Shown here: piece by piece, positions 42,789 to 54,484 of the stretch
Layout of the letters: each line of letters begins with the position of its first letter
Position numbering within the stretch: the stretch's first letter is position 1
Assembly: GCA_032191485.1 (NCBI GenBank)
Contig: JAVDOI010000077.1
Location: forward strand, 87,501 to 151,500
DNA from: Leptoclinus maculatus
Taxonomy: Eukaryota; Chordata; Actinopteri; Perciformes; Stichaeidae
Reading direction: 5' to 3'
DNA length: 64,000 nucleotides
Program-made: the position numbers and the translations under genes
The notes under the pieces: generated by a model
The model's database searches: none
What the model was told of the DNA's origin: nothing
Seen by the model: the letters and a program-made list of their open reading frames with translations, nothing else

Positions 42789-42794
42789 AATAAA
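42789..42794 (+). terminator. Candidate PGM2L1 polyadenylation signal
   Basis: AATAAA lies 170 bp past the PGM2L1 stop codon. Another AATAAA occurs at 43465-43470 and could give a longer 3' UTR. Confidence 0.5.
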
Positions 42795-42839
42795 TGTATT
42801 TTCATAGAAAGAAGAAATACATATAAACAGTAAAGTGTG

Positions 42840-43840
42840 AAGTTTGTTTTCATATGGAAGTTCATTTCTGTACGGTGGCCTGCTGCTGCCAAATGATTCA
42901 GTTCTGAGAAACTTCATATTAAACTAAATAAATGAAGTCGTTGGAAGATATTTATGAAACATTTCTGACTTTGAGGAGATATTTTGATTTCTAACAAACA
43001 AACTGAAGAAGAAACAATGTTTTGATTCTTTTGTTGCTGAGTTTGTTTCTCTAGTTACTACTTCTTCTTTTTCTTCTTCTGTGGTTTGAATCATCACGTA
43101 ACTCCAGCTGATGGAAACAAAAGTTTGGAAACTAGTAAAAGTGAATTATATTTAGGTATCAAAGCACAAGTACATGAAATAAACTGTAAACCACAGAAGA
43201 AGAAGTGACTGATTTGACAGCTCTACAGCAATGCACTCTGGGACTTTTTTTGAGACATTTAAAGACGTTATTATTCAAACATTTCTTCTGCAGTTCTTAG
43301 TCCTGTAGTTTATGCATGAATGGACTTCCATACCTGGATTAAAAGGGGACTGTCCCTTTAAGCAAACAGAAGATCAGCTGTTAAAGTTTCTCTTATTTTT
43401 ATACTCCGAGTTCACACTATTTATGTTTTTGTGTCTGAGGATCGATCAGACTTCTGTTTGCTCCAATAAAACAGTAAAACTGTAAAGTGTGATTTATTTA
43501 TTTATTATCGGACATTTTGAAACATGAACAGTCAAGTAAAAATATATATTACAAATAAAAACTACAGAAATAAAAGATGTTCATCATTTAATGAATATCA
43601 AAAGAATAAAAAGTCTTTAATCAACTTTATTTGCATCTATTTTTTCTTTAAAAAGACACATTTATGTTGAAAATATCTGACACAGGAAGTGATTCTGCTG
43701 TATTTGAATATAACTTTATTGTATGAACAGAATTGTATTTTGCTTTCTGTATTTATGTACTTTGAGATCCGTGTTTTAACCCTTTAATGTTCTTAAAGTT
43801 GAAGAAATCTGAGATTTGAATCAAACTTCAAACATGATGG
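42840..43840. other. Intergenic DNA between PGM2L1 and the receptor gene
   Basis: AT-rich DNA that probably includes the distal PGM2L1 3' UTR. No gene seen. Confidence 0.5.
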
Positions 43841-43844
43841 TTTA

Positions 43845-44170
43845 ACTGGTTCTACTGGCTCTAATGGTTCTAATGGTTTAACTGGTTCTACTGCTTTGAC
43901 TGGCTCTAATGGTTCTACTAGTTCTAATGGTTTAACTGGTTCTACTGCTTTGACTGGCTCTAATGGTTCTACTAGTTCTAATGGTTCAACTGGTTCTACT
44001 GCATCGACTGGCTCTAATGGTTCTACTAGTTCTAATGGTTTAACTGGTTCTACTGCTTTGACTGGCTCTAATGGTTCTACTAGTTCTAATGGTTTAACTG
44101 GTTCTACTGCTTCGACTGGCTCATGGTTCTACTAGTTCTAATGGTTCTACTGCTTCTACTGGTTCCAGTA
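43845..44170. repeat. TCTAATGGTTCTACTGG-type array at the 3' end of the receptor gene
   Basis: Hexamer-based array (ggttct, actggc, tctaat) with a longer period of about 60 bp ('gctttgactggctctaatgg' recurs). It ends about 30 bp from the stop codon of the 44204-45157 receptor and is probably in its 3' UTR. Confidence 0.93.
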
Positions 44171-44203
44171 GTTCTAGTGGTTCCTGTTCACATTTGTAGT
44201 TTT

Positions 44204-45157
44204 TCATGACAGAGCTTTGTGGACCTCTGGTTTGTGGCCGAGGTTCTGGAGGATCCTGGTCCTGATCTGGTGCAGGTTGATGCCGTAGATGATGGGGTTG
44301 ATGAGCGGCGGGACCACCAGGAACTCTGCGGCCAGCGCGTCGTGCAGCCCCTGCAGCGACCCGCCGCCGCCGTAGCGAGAGTACATGACGTCGAACACCA
44401 GCGAGCCGGTGAAGACGAGCAGCGCGGCGAGGTGCGGCAGACACGTCTGGACGAACTTCTTGCGGTCGGAGCGCAGCCGGAGCGAGGCCCGGACCAGGTG
44501 GGTGTAGGACACCAGGATGAGTCCGGTCTGAGAGACGTGCGAGAACATCAGCACGAAGCCGTAGATGTTGTTGACGGTCGTGTCGACGCACGACAGCTTC
44601 ACCACCTCCCAGTTGGTGCAGAAGATCTTGTCGATGTGGCGTCCACAGAGCGGCAGGCCGGCGGTCAGCGCCACGCCGATCGCCGTCTCCAGCAGCGAGA
44701 AGCTCCAGGTGAGCAGCAGCAGCAGAGCCACCCGCCGCGCCGGCATCAGGGCGCGGTACCGCAGCGGCCTGCAGATGGCCAGGTAGCGGTCGTACGCCAT
44801 GACGGTCAGACCGGTGAACTCGCAGAACACGTAGCAGTAGACCGCGAATATCTGAGTCAGGCAGCCGGCGTACGTGACCACGTGGGCCTCGGCCACGAGG
44901 TCGTGGAGCAGCTTCGGGTAGAAGGCGGACGCTCCGCAGAGCCCGTTGAAACACAGGTTGCACAGGAAGACGTAGATGGGCTCGTGGAGCGTCTTCTCCA
45001 AGAACACGGTGACGATGAGCGTCACGTTGACCACGATGGTGACGAGGTATGACGTCAGAGCGAAGGCGAAGAACACCTGCCGGTTTGTCACGGAGTCGTT
45101 CAGACCGCGAAGCACAAAGACCACCTGAGAGTTATTCTCCATCATCACGACATTCAT
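44204..45157 (-). CDS. Olfactory receptor (rhodopsin-like GPCR), intact, single exon
   Basis: Odorant receptor of the fish olfactory epithelium, signalling through Golf. It has 317 residues from the first ATG (313 from the MM at 45145, which I think the likelier start because the first four codons are encoded by the adjacent minisatellite unit). There is an N-glycosylation site, NNS, near the N terminus and seven membrane segments. Signature motifs are LHEPIYVFLCNLCFNG after TM1, MAYDRYLAICRPL at the end of TM3, KFVQTCLPHL before TM6 and PLINPIIYGI in TM7. No stop codons or gaps. The gene is strikingly GC-rich at third positions compared with the AT-rich receptors at 54.5 and 62 kb, so it belongs to a different subfamily. 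Its upstream side is a 1.5-kb tandem array. The ligand is unknown. Confidence 0.93.
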   Translation of the reverse strand: MNVVMMENNSQVVFVLRGLNDSVTNRQVFFAFALTSYLVTIVVNVTLIVTVFLEKTLHEPIYVFLCNLCFNGLCGASAFYPKLLHDLVAEAHVVTYAGCLTQIFAVYCYVFCEFTGLTVMAYDRYLAICRPLRYRALMPARRVALLLLLTWSFSLLETAIGVALTAGLPLCGRHIDKIFCTNWEVVKLSCVDTTVNNIYGFVLMFSHVSQTGLILVSYTHLVRASLRLRSDRKKFVQTCLPHLAALLVFTGSLVFDVMYSRYGGGGSLQGLHDALAAEFLVVPPLINPIIYGINLHQIRTRILQNLGHKPEVHKALS

Positions 45158-46636
45158 GTAATCATAACTAATGATTACAGTGTAGAATCAACACAAACAT
45201 TCATGTAATCATAACTAATGATTATAGTGTAGAATCAACACAAACATTCATGTAATCATAACTAATGATTATAGTGTAGAATCAACACAAACATTCATGT
45301 AATCATAACTAATGATTACAGTGTAGAATCAACACAACATTCATGTAATCATAACTAATGATTATAGTGTAGAATCAACACAAACATTCATGTAATCATA
45401 ACTAATGATTATAATGTAGAATCAACACAAACATTCATGTAATCATAACTAATGATTACAGTGTAGAATCAACACAACATTCATGTAATCATAACTAATG
45501 ATTACAGTGTAGAATCAACACAAACATTCATGTAATCATAACTAATGATTATAATGTAGAATCAACACAAACATTCATGTAATCATAACTAATGATTATA
45601 GTGTAGAATCAACACAACATTCATGTAATCATAACTAATGATTATAGTGTAGAATCAACACAAACATTCATGTAATCATAACTAATGATTATAGTGTAGA
45701 ATCAACACAACATTCATGTAATCATAACTAATGATTACAGTGTAGAATCAACACAAACATTCATGTAATCATAACTAATGATTATAGTGTAGAATCAACA
45801 CAAACATTCATGTAATCATAACTAATGATTATAGTGTAGAATCAACACAACATTCATGTAATCATAACTAATGATTACAGTGTAGAATCAACACAAACAT
45901 TCATGTAATCATAACTAATGATTATAGTGTAGAATCAACACAAACATTCATGTAATCATAACTAATGATTATAGTGTAGAATCAACACAACATTCATGTA
46001 ATCATAACTAATGATTACAGTGTAGAATCAACACAAACATTCATGTAATCATAACTAATGATTACAGTGTAGAATCAACACAAACATTCATGTAATCATA
46101 ACTAATGATTACAGTGTAGAATCAACACAAACATTCATGTAATCATAACTAATGATTATAATGTAGAATCAACACAAACATTCATGTAATCATAACTAAT
46201 GATTATAGTGTAGAATCAACACAAACATTCATGTAATCATAACTAATGATTATAGTGTAGAATCAACACAAACATTCATGTAATCATAACTAATGATTAT
46301 AGTGTAGAATCAACACAAACATTCATGTAATCATAACTAATGATTATAGTGTAGAATCAACACAAACATTCATGTAATCATAACTAATGATTACAGTGTA
46401 GAATCAACACAACATTCATGTAATCATAACTAATGATTATAGTGTAGAATCAACACAAACATTCATGTAATCATAACTAATGATTATAATGTAGAATCAA
46501 CACAAACATTCATGTAATCATAACTAATGATTATAGTGTAGAATCAACACAAACATTCATGTAATCATAACTAATGATTATAGTGTAGAATCAACACAAC
46601 ATTCATGTAATCATAACTAATGATTATAATGTAGCT
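45150..46636. repeat. 48/49-bp minisatellite upstream of the receptor gene, homeodomain-site-rich
   Basis: About 30 units of 'acattcatgtaatcataact' plus 'aatgattatagtgtagaatc' plus 'aacacaa(a)'. The innermost unit supplies the first codons (MNV) of the receptor frame. Each unit has a 7-bp inverted repeat, TAATCAT...ATGATTA, and three TAAT/ATTA homeodomain cores. The array occupies the position of the receptor promoter. Confidence 0.96.
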
Positions 46637-46639
46637 TTA

Positions 46640-47720
46640 AACTCTTCATCCTCTCATGAAGAATGAGTCACCTCATCATTTAAAAAATGTTCATGAACTC
46701 TTCAGAGCATCAGGTTCAGTTGATTTTAAACAGAAAAGCATCAAATCAACAGATGAGAACAATAATCAGTTGATCAGAACAAAACATTAGAACAAAGAGA
46801 TGAAACGAGACAATAATCGTCTTCAATAACTCATCAAACAGGAAAAATACAATTCAAATGAACAGCTGTGACCAGGAAACACATCAGACTCATTCAAGCT
46901 GCAGAAACGTGACATTCAACATTAAAATGTAACTAATACACAGATTAATAAGAATGAAGTTTTCCCTCTGAACCAATCAGAAACTCTGTGAAGAAGAAGA
47001 TGAAGAAGAGGAGTTAAAGGGCCAGTTCACTCAGTGACATGATGAACATAACAAACATCAGACAGGTGATGTGATTCTACCGGAGTCACCGGCAGCTCTT
47101 ATACACCTGAAACTGGTCCCACACAGGTACGGAGCTCCAGGCTGAGGCCACGCCCCCTCCTGATGAACACGTATGAGTAATGTTGAAACACTTCAGAATA
47201 TTATTATCATTATTATTATTATTATGGTTCATAAGTGTCTCTGAAGATGACGAGGCCTTCGCTGAAAAACTGACCGATGTTTTTATCTTATTTTATATTT
47301 TATGTTTTGGAGTTTATTTGCTTTTATTATTTGGTTTCAGTGTAAAGCACTTTGTGACTTTGTTTTGAAAGGTGCTGTATGAACAAAGTTATCAATACTT
47401 CTTCATTTAAATAACAGATTTACATATCAGTGTATTATCTTCAGTTAACAGTAATTAGTTTCATCTTCCACACGATCATTTAGTTCTTTGACAAAAACAG
47501 ATTTCACTGTAGTTTAGATTTAGATTTGAGTCGTTTCATTATGGAAAAGAGTTTTCTGTAAGAAAAGACATGAGATCAGGATCAGTTGTTGGTCAGAGTC
47601 CATCATAGAAGAGGTTCTGGAAAGTTCTGAGAAGATTTGAGACCCTGGAAAGGTTGTAAGGATCCTGGTGAGGGTTCTTCGAGGATTTCAGGGGTCCTTC
47701 ATAACAACCCAAAAGTCTTT
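46640..47720. other. Upstream DNA with a LINE/SINE-like 3' tail
   Basis: The phrase 'taaagcactttgtgacttt' followed by 'gaaaggtgctgtatgaacaa' at about 47340-47400 resembles the 3' tails shared by fish LINE/SINE elements. Otherwise no gene seen. The 62-residue frame at 47180-47368 runs through that tail. Confidence 0.4.
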
Positions 47721-49088
47721 GAGAAGGTTCCTACTGGTCCTTTACATGTCTCAAGGTGTCCTTGAGGAGGACCTAGTGGTCCTTTACATGTCTCAAGGTG
47801 TCCTTGAGGAGGACCTAGTGGTCCTTTACATGCTTAATATGTCCTTGAGGAGGACTTAGTGGTCCTTTACATGTCTCAATATGTCCTTGAGGAGGACTTA
47901 GTGGTCCTTTACATGCTTAATATGTCCTTGAGGAGGACTTAGTGGTCCTTTACATGTCTCAATATGTCCTTGAGGAGGACTTAGTGGTCCTTTACATGCT
48001 TAATATGTCCTTGAGGAGGACTTAGTGGTCCTTTACATGTCTCAATATGTCCTTGAGGAGGACTTAGTGGTCCTTTACATGCTTAATATGTCCTTGAGGA
48101 GGACCTAGTGGTCCTTTACATGTCTCAAGATGTCCTTGAGGAGGACCTAGTGGTCCTTTACATGTCTCAAGATGTCCTTGAGGAGGACGTAGTGGTCCTT
48201 TACATGTCTCAAGATGTCCTTGAGGAGGACTTAGTGGTCCTTTACATGTCTCAAGATGTCCTTGAGGAGGACCTAGTGGTCCTTTACATGTCTCAAGATG
48301 TCCTTGAGGAGGACTTAGTGGTCCTTTACATGCTTAATATGTCCTTGAGGAGGACCTAGTGGTCCTTTACATGTCTCAAGATGTCCTTGAGGAGGACGTA
48401 GTGGTCCTTTACATGTCTCAAGATGTCCTTGAGGAGGACCTAGTGGTCCTTTACATGTCTCAAGATGTCCTTGAGGAGGACTTAGTGGTCCTTTACATGT
48501 CTCAAGATGTCCTTGAGGAGGACCTAGTGGTCCTTTACATGTCTCAAGATGTCCTTGAGGAGGACTTAGTGGTCCTTTACATGTCTCAAGATGTCCTTGA
48601 GGAGGACTTAGTGGTCCTTTACATGTCTGAAGATGTCCTTGAGGAGGACCTAGTGGTCCTTTACATGTCTCAAGATGTCCTTGAGGAGGACTTAGTGGTC
48701 CTTTACATGTCTCAAGATGTCCTTGAGGAGGACCTAGTGGTCCTTTACATGCTTAATATGTCCTTGAGGAGGACTTAGTGGTCCTTTACATGTCTCAAGA
48801 TGTCCTTGAGGAGGACCTAGTGGTCCTTTACATGTCTCAAGATGTCCTTGAGGAGGACCTAGTGGTCCTTTACATGTCTCAAGATGTCCTTGAGGAGGAC
48901 CTAGTGGTCCTTTACATGCTTAATATGTCCTTGAGGAGGACTTAGTGGTCCTTTACATGTCTCAAGATGTCCTTGAGGAGGACCTAGTGGTCCTTTACAT
49001 GTCTCAAGATGTCCTTGAGGAGGACCTAGTGGTCCTTTACATGTCTCAAGATGTCCTTGAGGAGGACCTAGTGGTCCTTTACATGCTT
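47720..49088. repeat. 42-bp minisatellite with palindromic units
   Basis: About 32 units of 'gtcctttacatgtctcaaga' plus 'tgtccttgaggaggacctag' plus 'tg', interspersed with 41-bp 'catgcttaatatg' units. Each unit has two overlapping hairpins, GTCCT-TGAGG-AGGAC and AGGACC-tagt-GGTCCT. The open frames across it are artefacts of a unit length divisible by three. Confidence 0.97.
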
Positions 49089-49089
49089 G

Positions 49090-50785
49090 TCAGCATGGTG
49101 ACATAAAATCTTTTTCCCATTGGTGTTTAATTTTGACTTTAGAAGAGTTTGATTTTTGTTTCATGCCTTGTATTATTTCATGTAACACTACCAGAACAAT
49201 GCACCGTCATCATTATTAAATAACAAAAGTTCACAGAGTGTTTAATGTAAAACTGCTTTGTCACTTTCCATCACAGTCGTTTGAACAGTGAACCTTCTGC
49301 CTCTTGTTTCTGTCTTTTAAAACAACAACATCTAAAGTGATGAATAAAAACTTTGGTAAAACTGAGATCATTCTTAGCTGAAGTTAAACTCCACAGAGGC
49401 TGCTGCTGTTTGGAAACGTACATCACGTTACCAGGTCCCTCAGGTGAAAGGTCACTTCAGCCTGTCAACATGTTTGTCTCTGAGGCTTCTTCACAGTAGC
49501 AACAGTTTCCACTAATTCCCTCTGAAGCAAATTAGTCAGAGCTGTTAACCAGTGAGACCTCAGCACTGGTCCACTGGTCCACAGGGGTCCGATAATGACC
49601 TCCCCTCAGACCGCTCTGAGACAACAGATACCCAACGATGATGTCAACAGAAAACTCAGAAAGAAGTTCTACACCAAAGTTTTCTAAAGCATTCATGAAG
49701 ACTTTTTAGTTGTCTTTCATTTCTACAAACGTCTCAGTCCAAACCGATTCTGAGACGAGTGTAAGTCTGAGATCAGCCGTTTTCTGTCCGAGCCCGACCC
49801 GACCCACGGCTGTGTTGTTATATATGAAGGCCTCTATAAGAAATGTATTACGAGCTATAGCAGGGACGTACCGAATGGTTTTCAAATGAAGCTTTGAATG
49901 TCTTTAAGTGGGAGAGACAAACATTATTTGATCTCAGTGAAAAGTTTGAAAGGCTGAAGGACAACAAAGAGGGACTGAAGCAGAATCTTTATTGAAGACA
50001 AAACATGTTGTGAAATGATCACATCTATCTTTGTTCAATAACTTTTGGACTGAGACAGTTACAGAGACTGAGAGATGGAATAACATGCAATGTTTCTATA
50101 AGATATTCATGATAAGAAACCTGCTGTTATTCCAAACGTCATGAGTGAAGCTCCGAAGCTTTGAGCTTAGTCTCTTCAGAGCAGTAACACAAACCTTCGC
50201 CTACCAAATGTGTAAAATAGAGTTTGTATAACAGAATAAACGATGACGTACATGAAGCATGTGACTCAGAGGAGAAAGAACTAAATCATTCTTGAGTGAC
50301 CTTAACTCAGCCAAGCTGTTCTCAGCTGTTCTCAACCACCTTATAGTCTTCTCTCCATGCTGCATGAAATAAAGATATTTGATTCATCACAGCGAGTCAG
50401 TTATTTCTAAGAGAACTAGAAACTCTCGATGTTTTCAGAAGAGTTTCTCCCAATAGAGCTGAAAACATAAGATGTGTGTGGAGCGATGAGGAGACTGTAA
50501 CCTTCCTCACATTAGGACATGAAACAAACAGAAGCCTTCGTAGCTGTAGCTTCACTGCTTTCAGCATTCAAGGAACATTGAATCCCTGAAGTGTCCCATG
50601 TAAGTTTCTGTGTCTGTGCACAAGCTCGGGCCTTCCTTTGCAATTTGAAAAACATAACTGAAGACGAACTGGGATTCAAAGATTTGTAATATTTGTGAAT
50701 GCTCTGTGTAATAACAGCTTTGGTAATGTTCTGTTGTACACATAACATCCTATTGTGGCAGATGGGCATTGAGTTTGACGATTTT
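49090..50785. other. Intergenic DNA, no gene seen
   Basis: Mostly unique-looking AT-rich DNA. Short overlapping frames near 50512-50966 lie at the edge of a dispersed repeat and show no family resemblance. Confidence 0.5.
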
Positions 50786-51155
50786 GCCGTCGCCATCTTG
50801 GAATACGGCCGTTGCCATGTTGTTTTCATCAACCAGTGAACAGGAAGTGACCACATCTGGACTGAGGAGGAGTGACGTAGAGACGCCGTATACGTCTCTG
50901 GTAGAGACCTGTCAATCACCGTGTAGCCCCGCCCCTAAAGCATCCCCTGCTTTATGGTCTGTTTGACTCTAAATGGACCATAATGTACTAAATGAACATC
51001 ATGCTGTATTGAAGAAGACTTGAAACTAGAGATTGAGACCATAAACTCATGTTTACAATGTTTACTGAGGTAATAAATCAAGAGAGAAGTAGAGTCATTT
51101 TCTCATAGACTTCTATAGAACCAGAGGAGTCGCCCCCTGGTGGACACTAGAGAGA
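50786..51155 (-). repeat. Dispersed repeat, reverse copy (partner at 27.7 kb)
   Basis: Reverse complement of the 27740-28076 block, with about 40 extra bases near 'ttggaatacggccgttgcc'. It retains the shared 'cgccccctggtggacactag' end. Confidence 0.75.
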
Positions 51156-51162
51156 ATTAAAG

Positions 51163-51673
51163 TTTTTAGACACTTCTGTATTGGCTTCATTCGGCAGAAC
51201 CAGAGGTTGCCGCCTGGAAAGGAACTGCGGAAACTCAAGGATAGCAGGCAGAGAGCAATATACTGGGTCTTTGTTTTGGACTGTTCACCAGTCAGAAAAC
51301 AACCTCCACCTGATGGTGCTCTATCATTCAGAATAGTCCTTCTGACTGGCTCTTTGCAATCACTCAGCAGCGGGTCGAACCCTTCAGTAGCCAAACCCTC
51401 AGCTGAAGGCGGCAGGGAACGGGATGCCAAATCGGACCCCCAAGGCATCTGTCTGGTCTGGTTACCTTGGACGATGTGCTCAAGCACCTGTAGAGCATCT
51501 GAACCGAACAGCTCCCCCGGTTCCACTGGGAACCAGACCTGGCAGCAATCTGAACCAGAGTGGACATCAGACGCCCAAGTTCCGTTGAAAACAGAGCAAA
51601 CACCTGAAATGTAGCATCTCTGAGGGGGAGGAGGAAGCGTCGAAAGAAATCTGCAGAGAAGCTGAGAGAGCAA
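51163..51673 (-). mobile_element. DIRS-type retroelement, tyrosine recombinase fragment
   Basis: On the minus strand the frame reads EPVRRTILNDRAPS. After a shift of frame it reads FSDW, a stop, then NKDPVYCSLPAILEF. This wording matches the region leading into the tyrosine recombinase of fish DIRS1-like elements. The frame is broken by at least one shift and one stop, so the copy is dead. The gag-like piece at 53495-53737 on the same strand is probably from the same element. Confidence 0.5.
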
Positions 51674-51805
51674 GCATGAAGTGAGAGAGGGAGTTGCAGA
51701 TAGGGCCTGTTAGTGCTGGGCGGTATGACCATAAATGTATATCACGGTATTATTTCTCCCTTGACTGTGTTGTTATACAGGTTTATAGTGTCTTACTCTA
51801 CTGTC

Positions 51806-52818
51806 ATGCCGCGTTCACACCAAACGCGTCGAGAATTCATCGCGCCGCAAATTCGCGTCCATCGCGACGCCGGTCTCGCTGGGGACCATTTGTGTTCATT
51901 CGCGAGAATCGCGCTGGACGCGCTGGAGAGGGGGCGGGGCTTATCGCTCTGAAATCCCTAAACTGTCCTCCATTAACCATGGAAAAAATAACCTCTATTT
52001 CTGCTTAGTACTTGTTGTGGAAGTCCCAGATATCACGGGAAACTAAACGCCGTCATGTCTGGTTAATAACATCATCCAGAGGAGCTCCGTGGATTGTATC
52101 GAGATGTATTCACTGTGTCTAGCAAGCCACACGTCCGCTGTTTACTACGGCTGTATGAACACAAAATAAAGTGATTTGGCTGTGATTTAACTGCAATAAA
52201 CCGACAAAAAGGGACTCCGAAATAACTACCTAATGATGCCGATTTGTCTGAATTCATGTTTTGTTAGTTCTCTCCGCAAGACGACAAGCAAATCACTTTT
52301 AAAATACTTGTTTTCTCAATGGAGCTCGGATGGATCGGTGCTAGGCTATGCTAACATGGTAGCAGCTCCATCAACACTCACAATAACGTCATCTAGACGT
52401 AAATACGGCAGCGTCTTTTTCATTGTTTGTACCATCTGGTTTACACACACACATTTATACACATAGTTTGGTCTCTACTGATACGAGGTATCGTAGAGCT
52501 CCGGGTGAACACAGACGGCTCCGGTATTTATTTCCTGATTCAGCAACGGCAGGAAGTCAGTGATGACAGGGGAAACATCTCAACGCTGATAGGCTATCGC
52601 GCCACAGCGTCACGCGATTTTGTCGCAGAAGTTCAAATATTTCAACTTCAGCGTTTTGGCGTTTTGGCGTTTGACGCGATTTCGCAACCATCGCGCCGCA
52701 AATTCGCGTCCATCGCGCCGCACAAACGCAGATTCGCGTCGCTCCAGTCTCATCGCGTCTGTGCATAGACTTTGTATGTAATCTCGACGCGTATTCGCGT
52801 TTGGTGTGAACGCAGCAT
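51806..52818. mobile_element. Non-autonomous DNA transposon (about 1 kb MITE-like)
   Basis: Terminal inverted repeats of about 23 bp with one mismatch share GCGTTCACACCAAACGCG (left end 51806, right end 52818). Subterminal 'catcgcgccgcaaattcgcg' occurs near both ends in inverted form. No transposase is encoded. The superfamily is not certain. Confidence 0.75.
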
Positions 52819-53494
52819 ATGGAGTACATAGAATATAAACACATGTTAATGTCGTCATGTATCAAGGCTTTGATTACTAGAGGGTGTGCTCGGTTGTTCC
52901 TCTAATGTTTGAGAGCAGTTTGTCTGAAGTATTGTCTCCCCGGTGAGACGGACCTTGGATCCAGTGTTTTGATCATTGCTCTGAGTCTCGACCGTCTGTA
53001 GCCGGACCATGTCCTTGCAGAGCTGGATCGTTATTGCGTTGGTAATGTCGCTCCACCGCTTGCTTTTCTTGTCATATGCTGCCTCGAGCTAAAGCCTCTT
53101 CAAGCGACATTAAGGGTCATTACAAGTGACCCTTTAGCTTCACTCTGTCACTTGTGTTAACGTTACTGGTTGACGGCCTCGAATCCGACGGCACAGCTCC
53201 TCTGTTGGGCACAGACTCTATCGGTGCATCTCCGGTCTGTCTTTGTTCATCCTGCATCGCTCTGTTCTTTAATGTAACGTTACTGCAGGTCTTCTGTGAC
53301 TGGACATTGGGGTCGAGGGCATCTGGCCTCCGGACTCAGAGCCTGTTCAGTGGAAACTATGAGGGAGGTAATGGTAGGCTCAGCAGCTGGCATATAGTCA
53401 AGGCCAAATCTCTCTGCATCCTGCATGGCTGCCAGACGGTAGAAAGCCTAAGTGTTCCTCCAGCATTCATACAATACCCTCAGATATTTATTCA

Positions 53495-53737
53495 TCAGAA
53501 GGAGGAAGAGTTAGGGTGGTGCAGAGCCAGTGCCATGCGAATGAAAGACCTCCACGGAGCTGTGTCCTCAGTCCCCTCTGAACCACTACGAGCCGAGGAA
53601 TGGGAGTCAGGCCCAGAGGCATGGGAGGGCCCCTCTTCACTGTACTCAGTAAAGAGAATGAATGAAGCTCCTACTGAGACAATATCCTCCTCCTGAACCA
53701 ACTCAGCCACGGGTGGATTCCTTCCCTGTACCTGCAC
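53495..53737 (-). mobile_element. DIRS gag-like fragment (left arm)
   Basis: An 80-residue minus frame, with VAELVQEEDIVSVGASF, a Ser/Glu-rich middle and SFIRMALALHH, recalls the acidic gag-like N-terminal ORF of fish DIRS elements. The plus-strand frame 53154-53696 is probably its shadow. A matching copy lies at 63418-63660. Confidence 0.4.
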
Positions 53738-54484
53738 CTGAATTGAGGGTCAGGAGAGGCAACGTGATCTGGGCTCACTCAGTGGTTAGCAGATCTACCC
53801 TACAGGACAGCTGGTCCTCTGCAGCCCCACGTTTGGAATGGGTAAGTTAGGCTGGAGTCAACCGCCTTGACAAGGGGAGGTCAACATCTCCCATCAGGAG
53901 TTCCACCTCGGCCAACCTAGCAGCCCTTCAAGGTGTCCTTCATTCAAGGTAACACGGGGTGAATCACTGATATACAAATGGTCATTTCTTAAACGTTTCA
54001 CTGCAACAAGTAGGTGTTCATTTTCATATCAATTTCCTTTGAACATCTTTTCAACATCAGTCAGTAAGCAGCAACAACCATGGGTCCTTTGAGAATGAGG
54101 CCAGTCAGCTACTGTGGGCGTTCACTGTTGTAAAAGTTTGAAAGAGGGAGATGCAGAGTTTCAGCTCAGTTAGGAGGGACTGAAAGCCCAGACTCACACA
54201 ATGACTTGAACTCTTTTTCATTTCTAGCCTGAGCTTTAGGTCGCCTGTAAATAAGACAATGAATTTGTCATGACTGTGTTTTCTAAAATATATTTCTGAC
54301 AGTAAGTAAATACCATATTTTAACTTGTTAAACTTAGGAATTCATGACTAAATGTAACAATTACTTACTTAAATGTGTGAGTGAGCAAATGACCTGTTTC
54401 TGTTTTATGTTTGTTGAACATTGCATCCAAAAGAAAACTTTAACTTTTCCAAATCTGAAAGACAATGTCATTTCTTTTTAACAG

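Noticed and set aside
44219..45052. 277-residue plus-strand frame opposite the receptor
   Set aside because: Antisense shadow of the GC-rich receptor gene, whose seven-helix motifs are on the minus strand.
48108..48778. MSQDVLEEDLVVLY repeat protein
   Set aside because: Each frame is broken wherever a 41-bp variant unit occurs, as expected for a non-coding 42-bp minisatellite.
53154..53696. 180-residue plus frame conserved in both arms
   Set aside because: Conserved only because the arms are near identical; the opposite strand holds the gag-like frame, and no family match is apparent on this strand.
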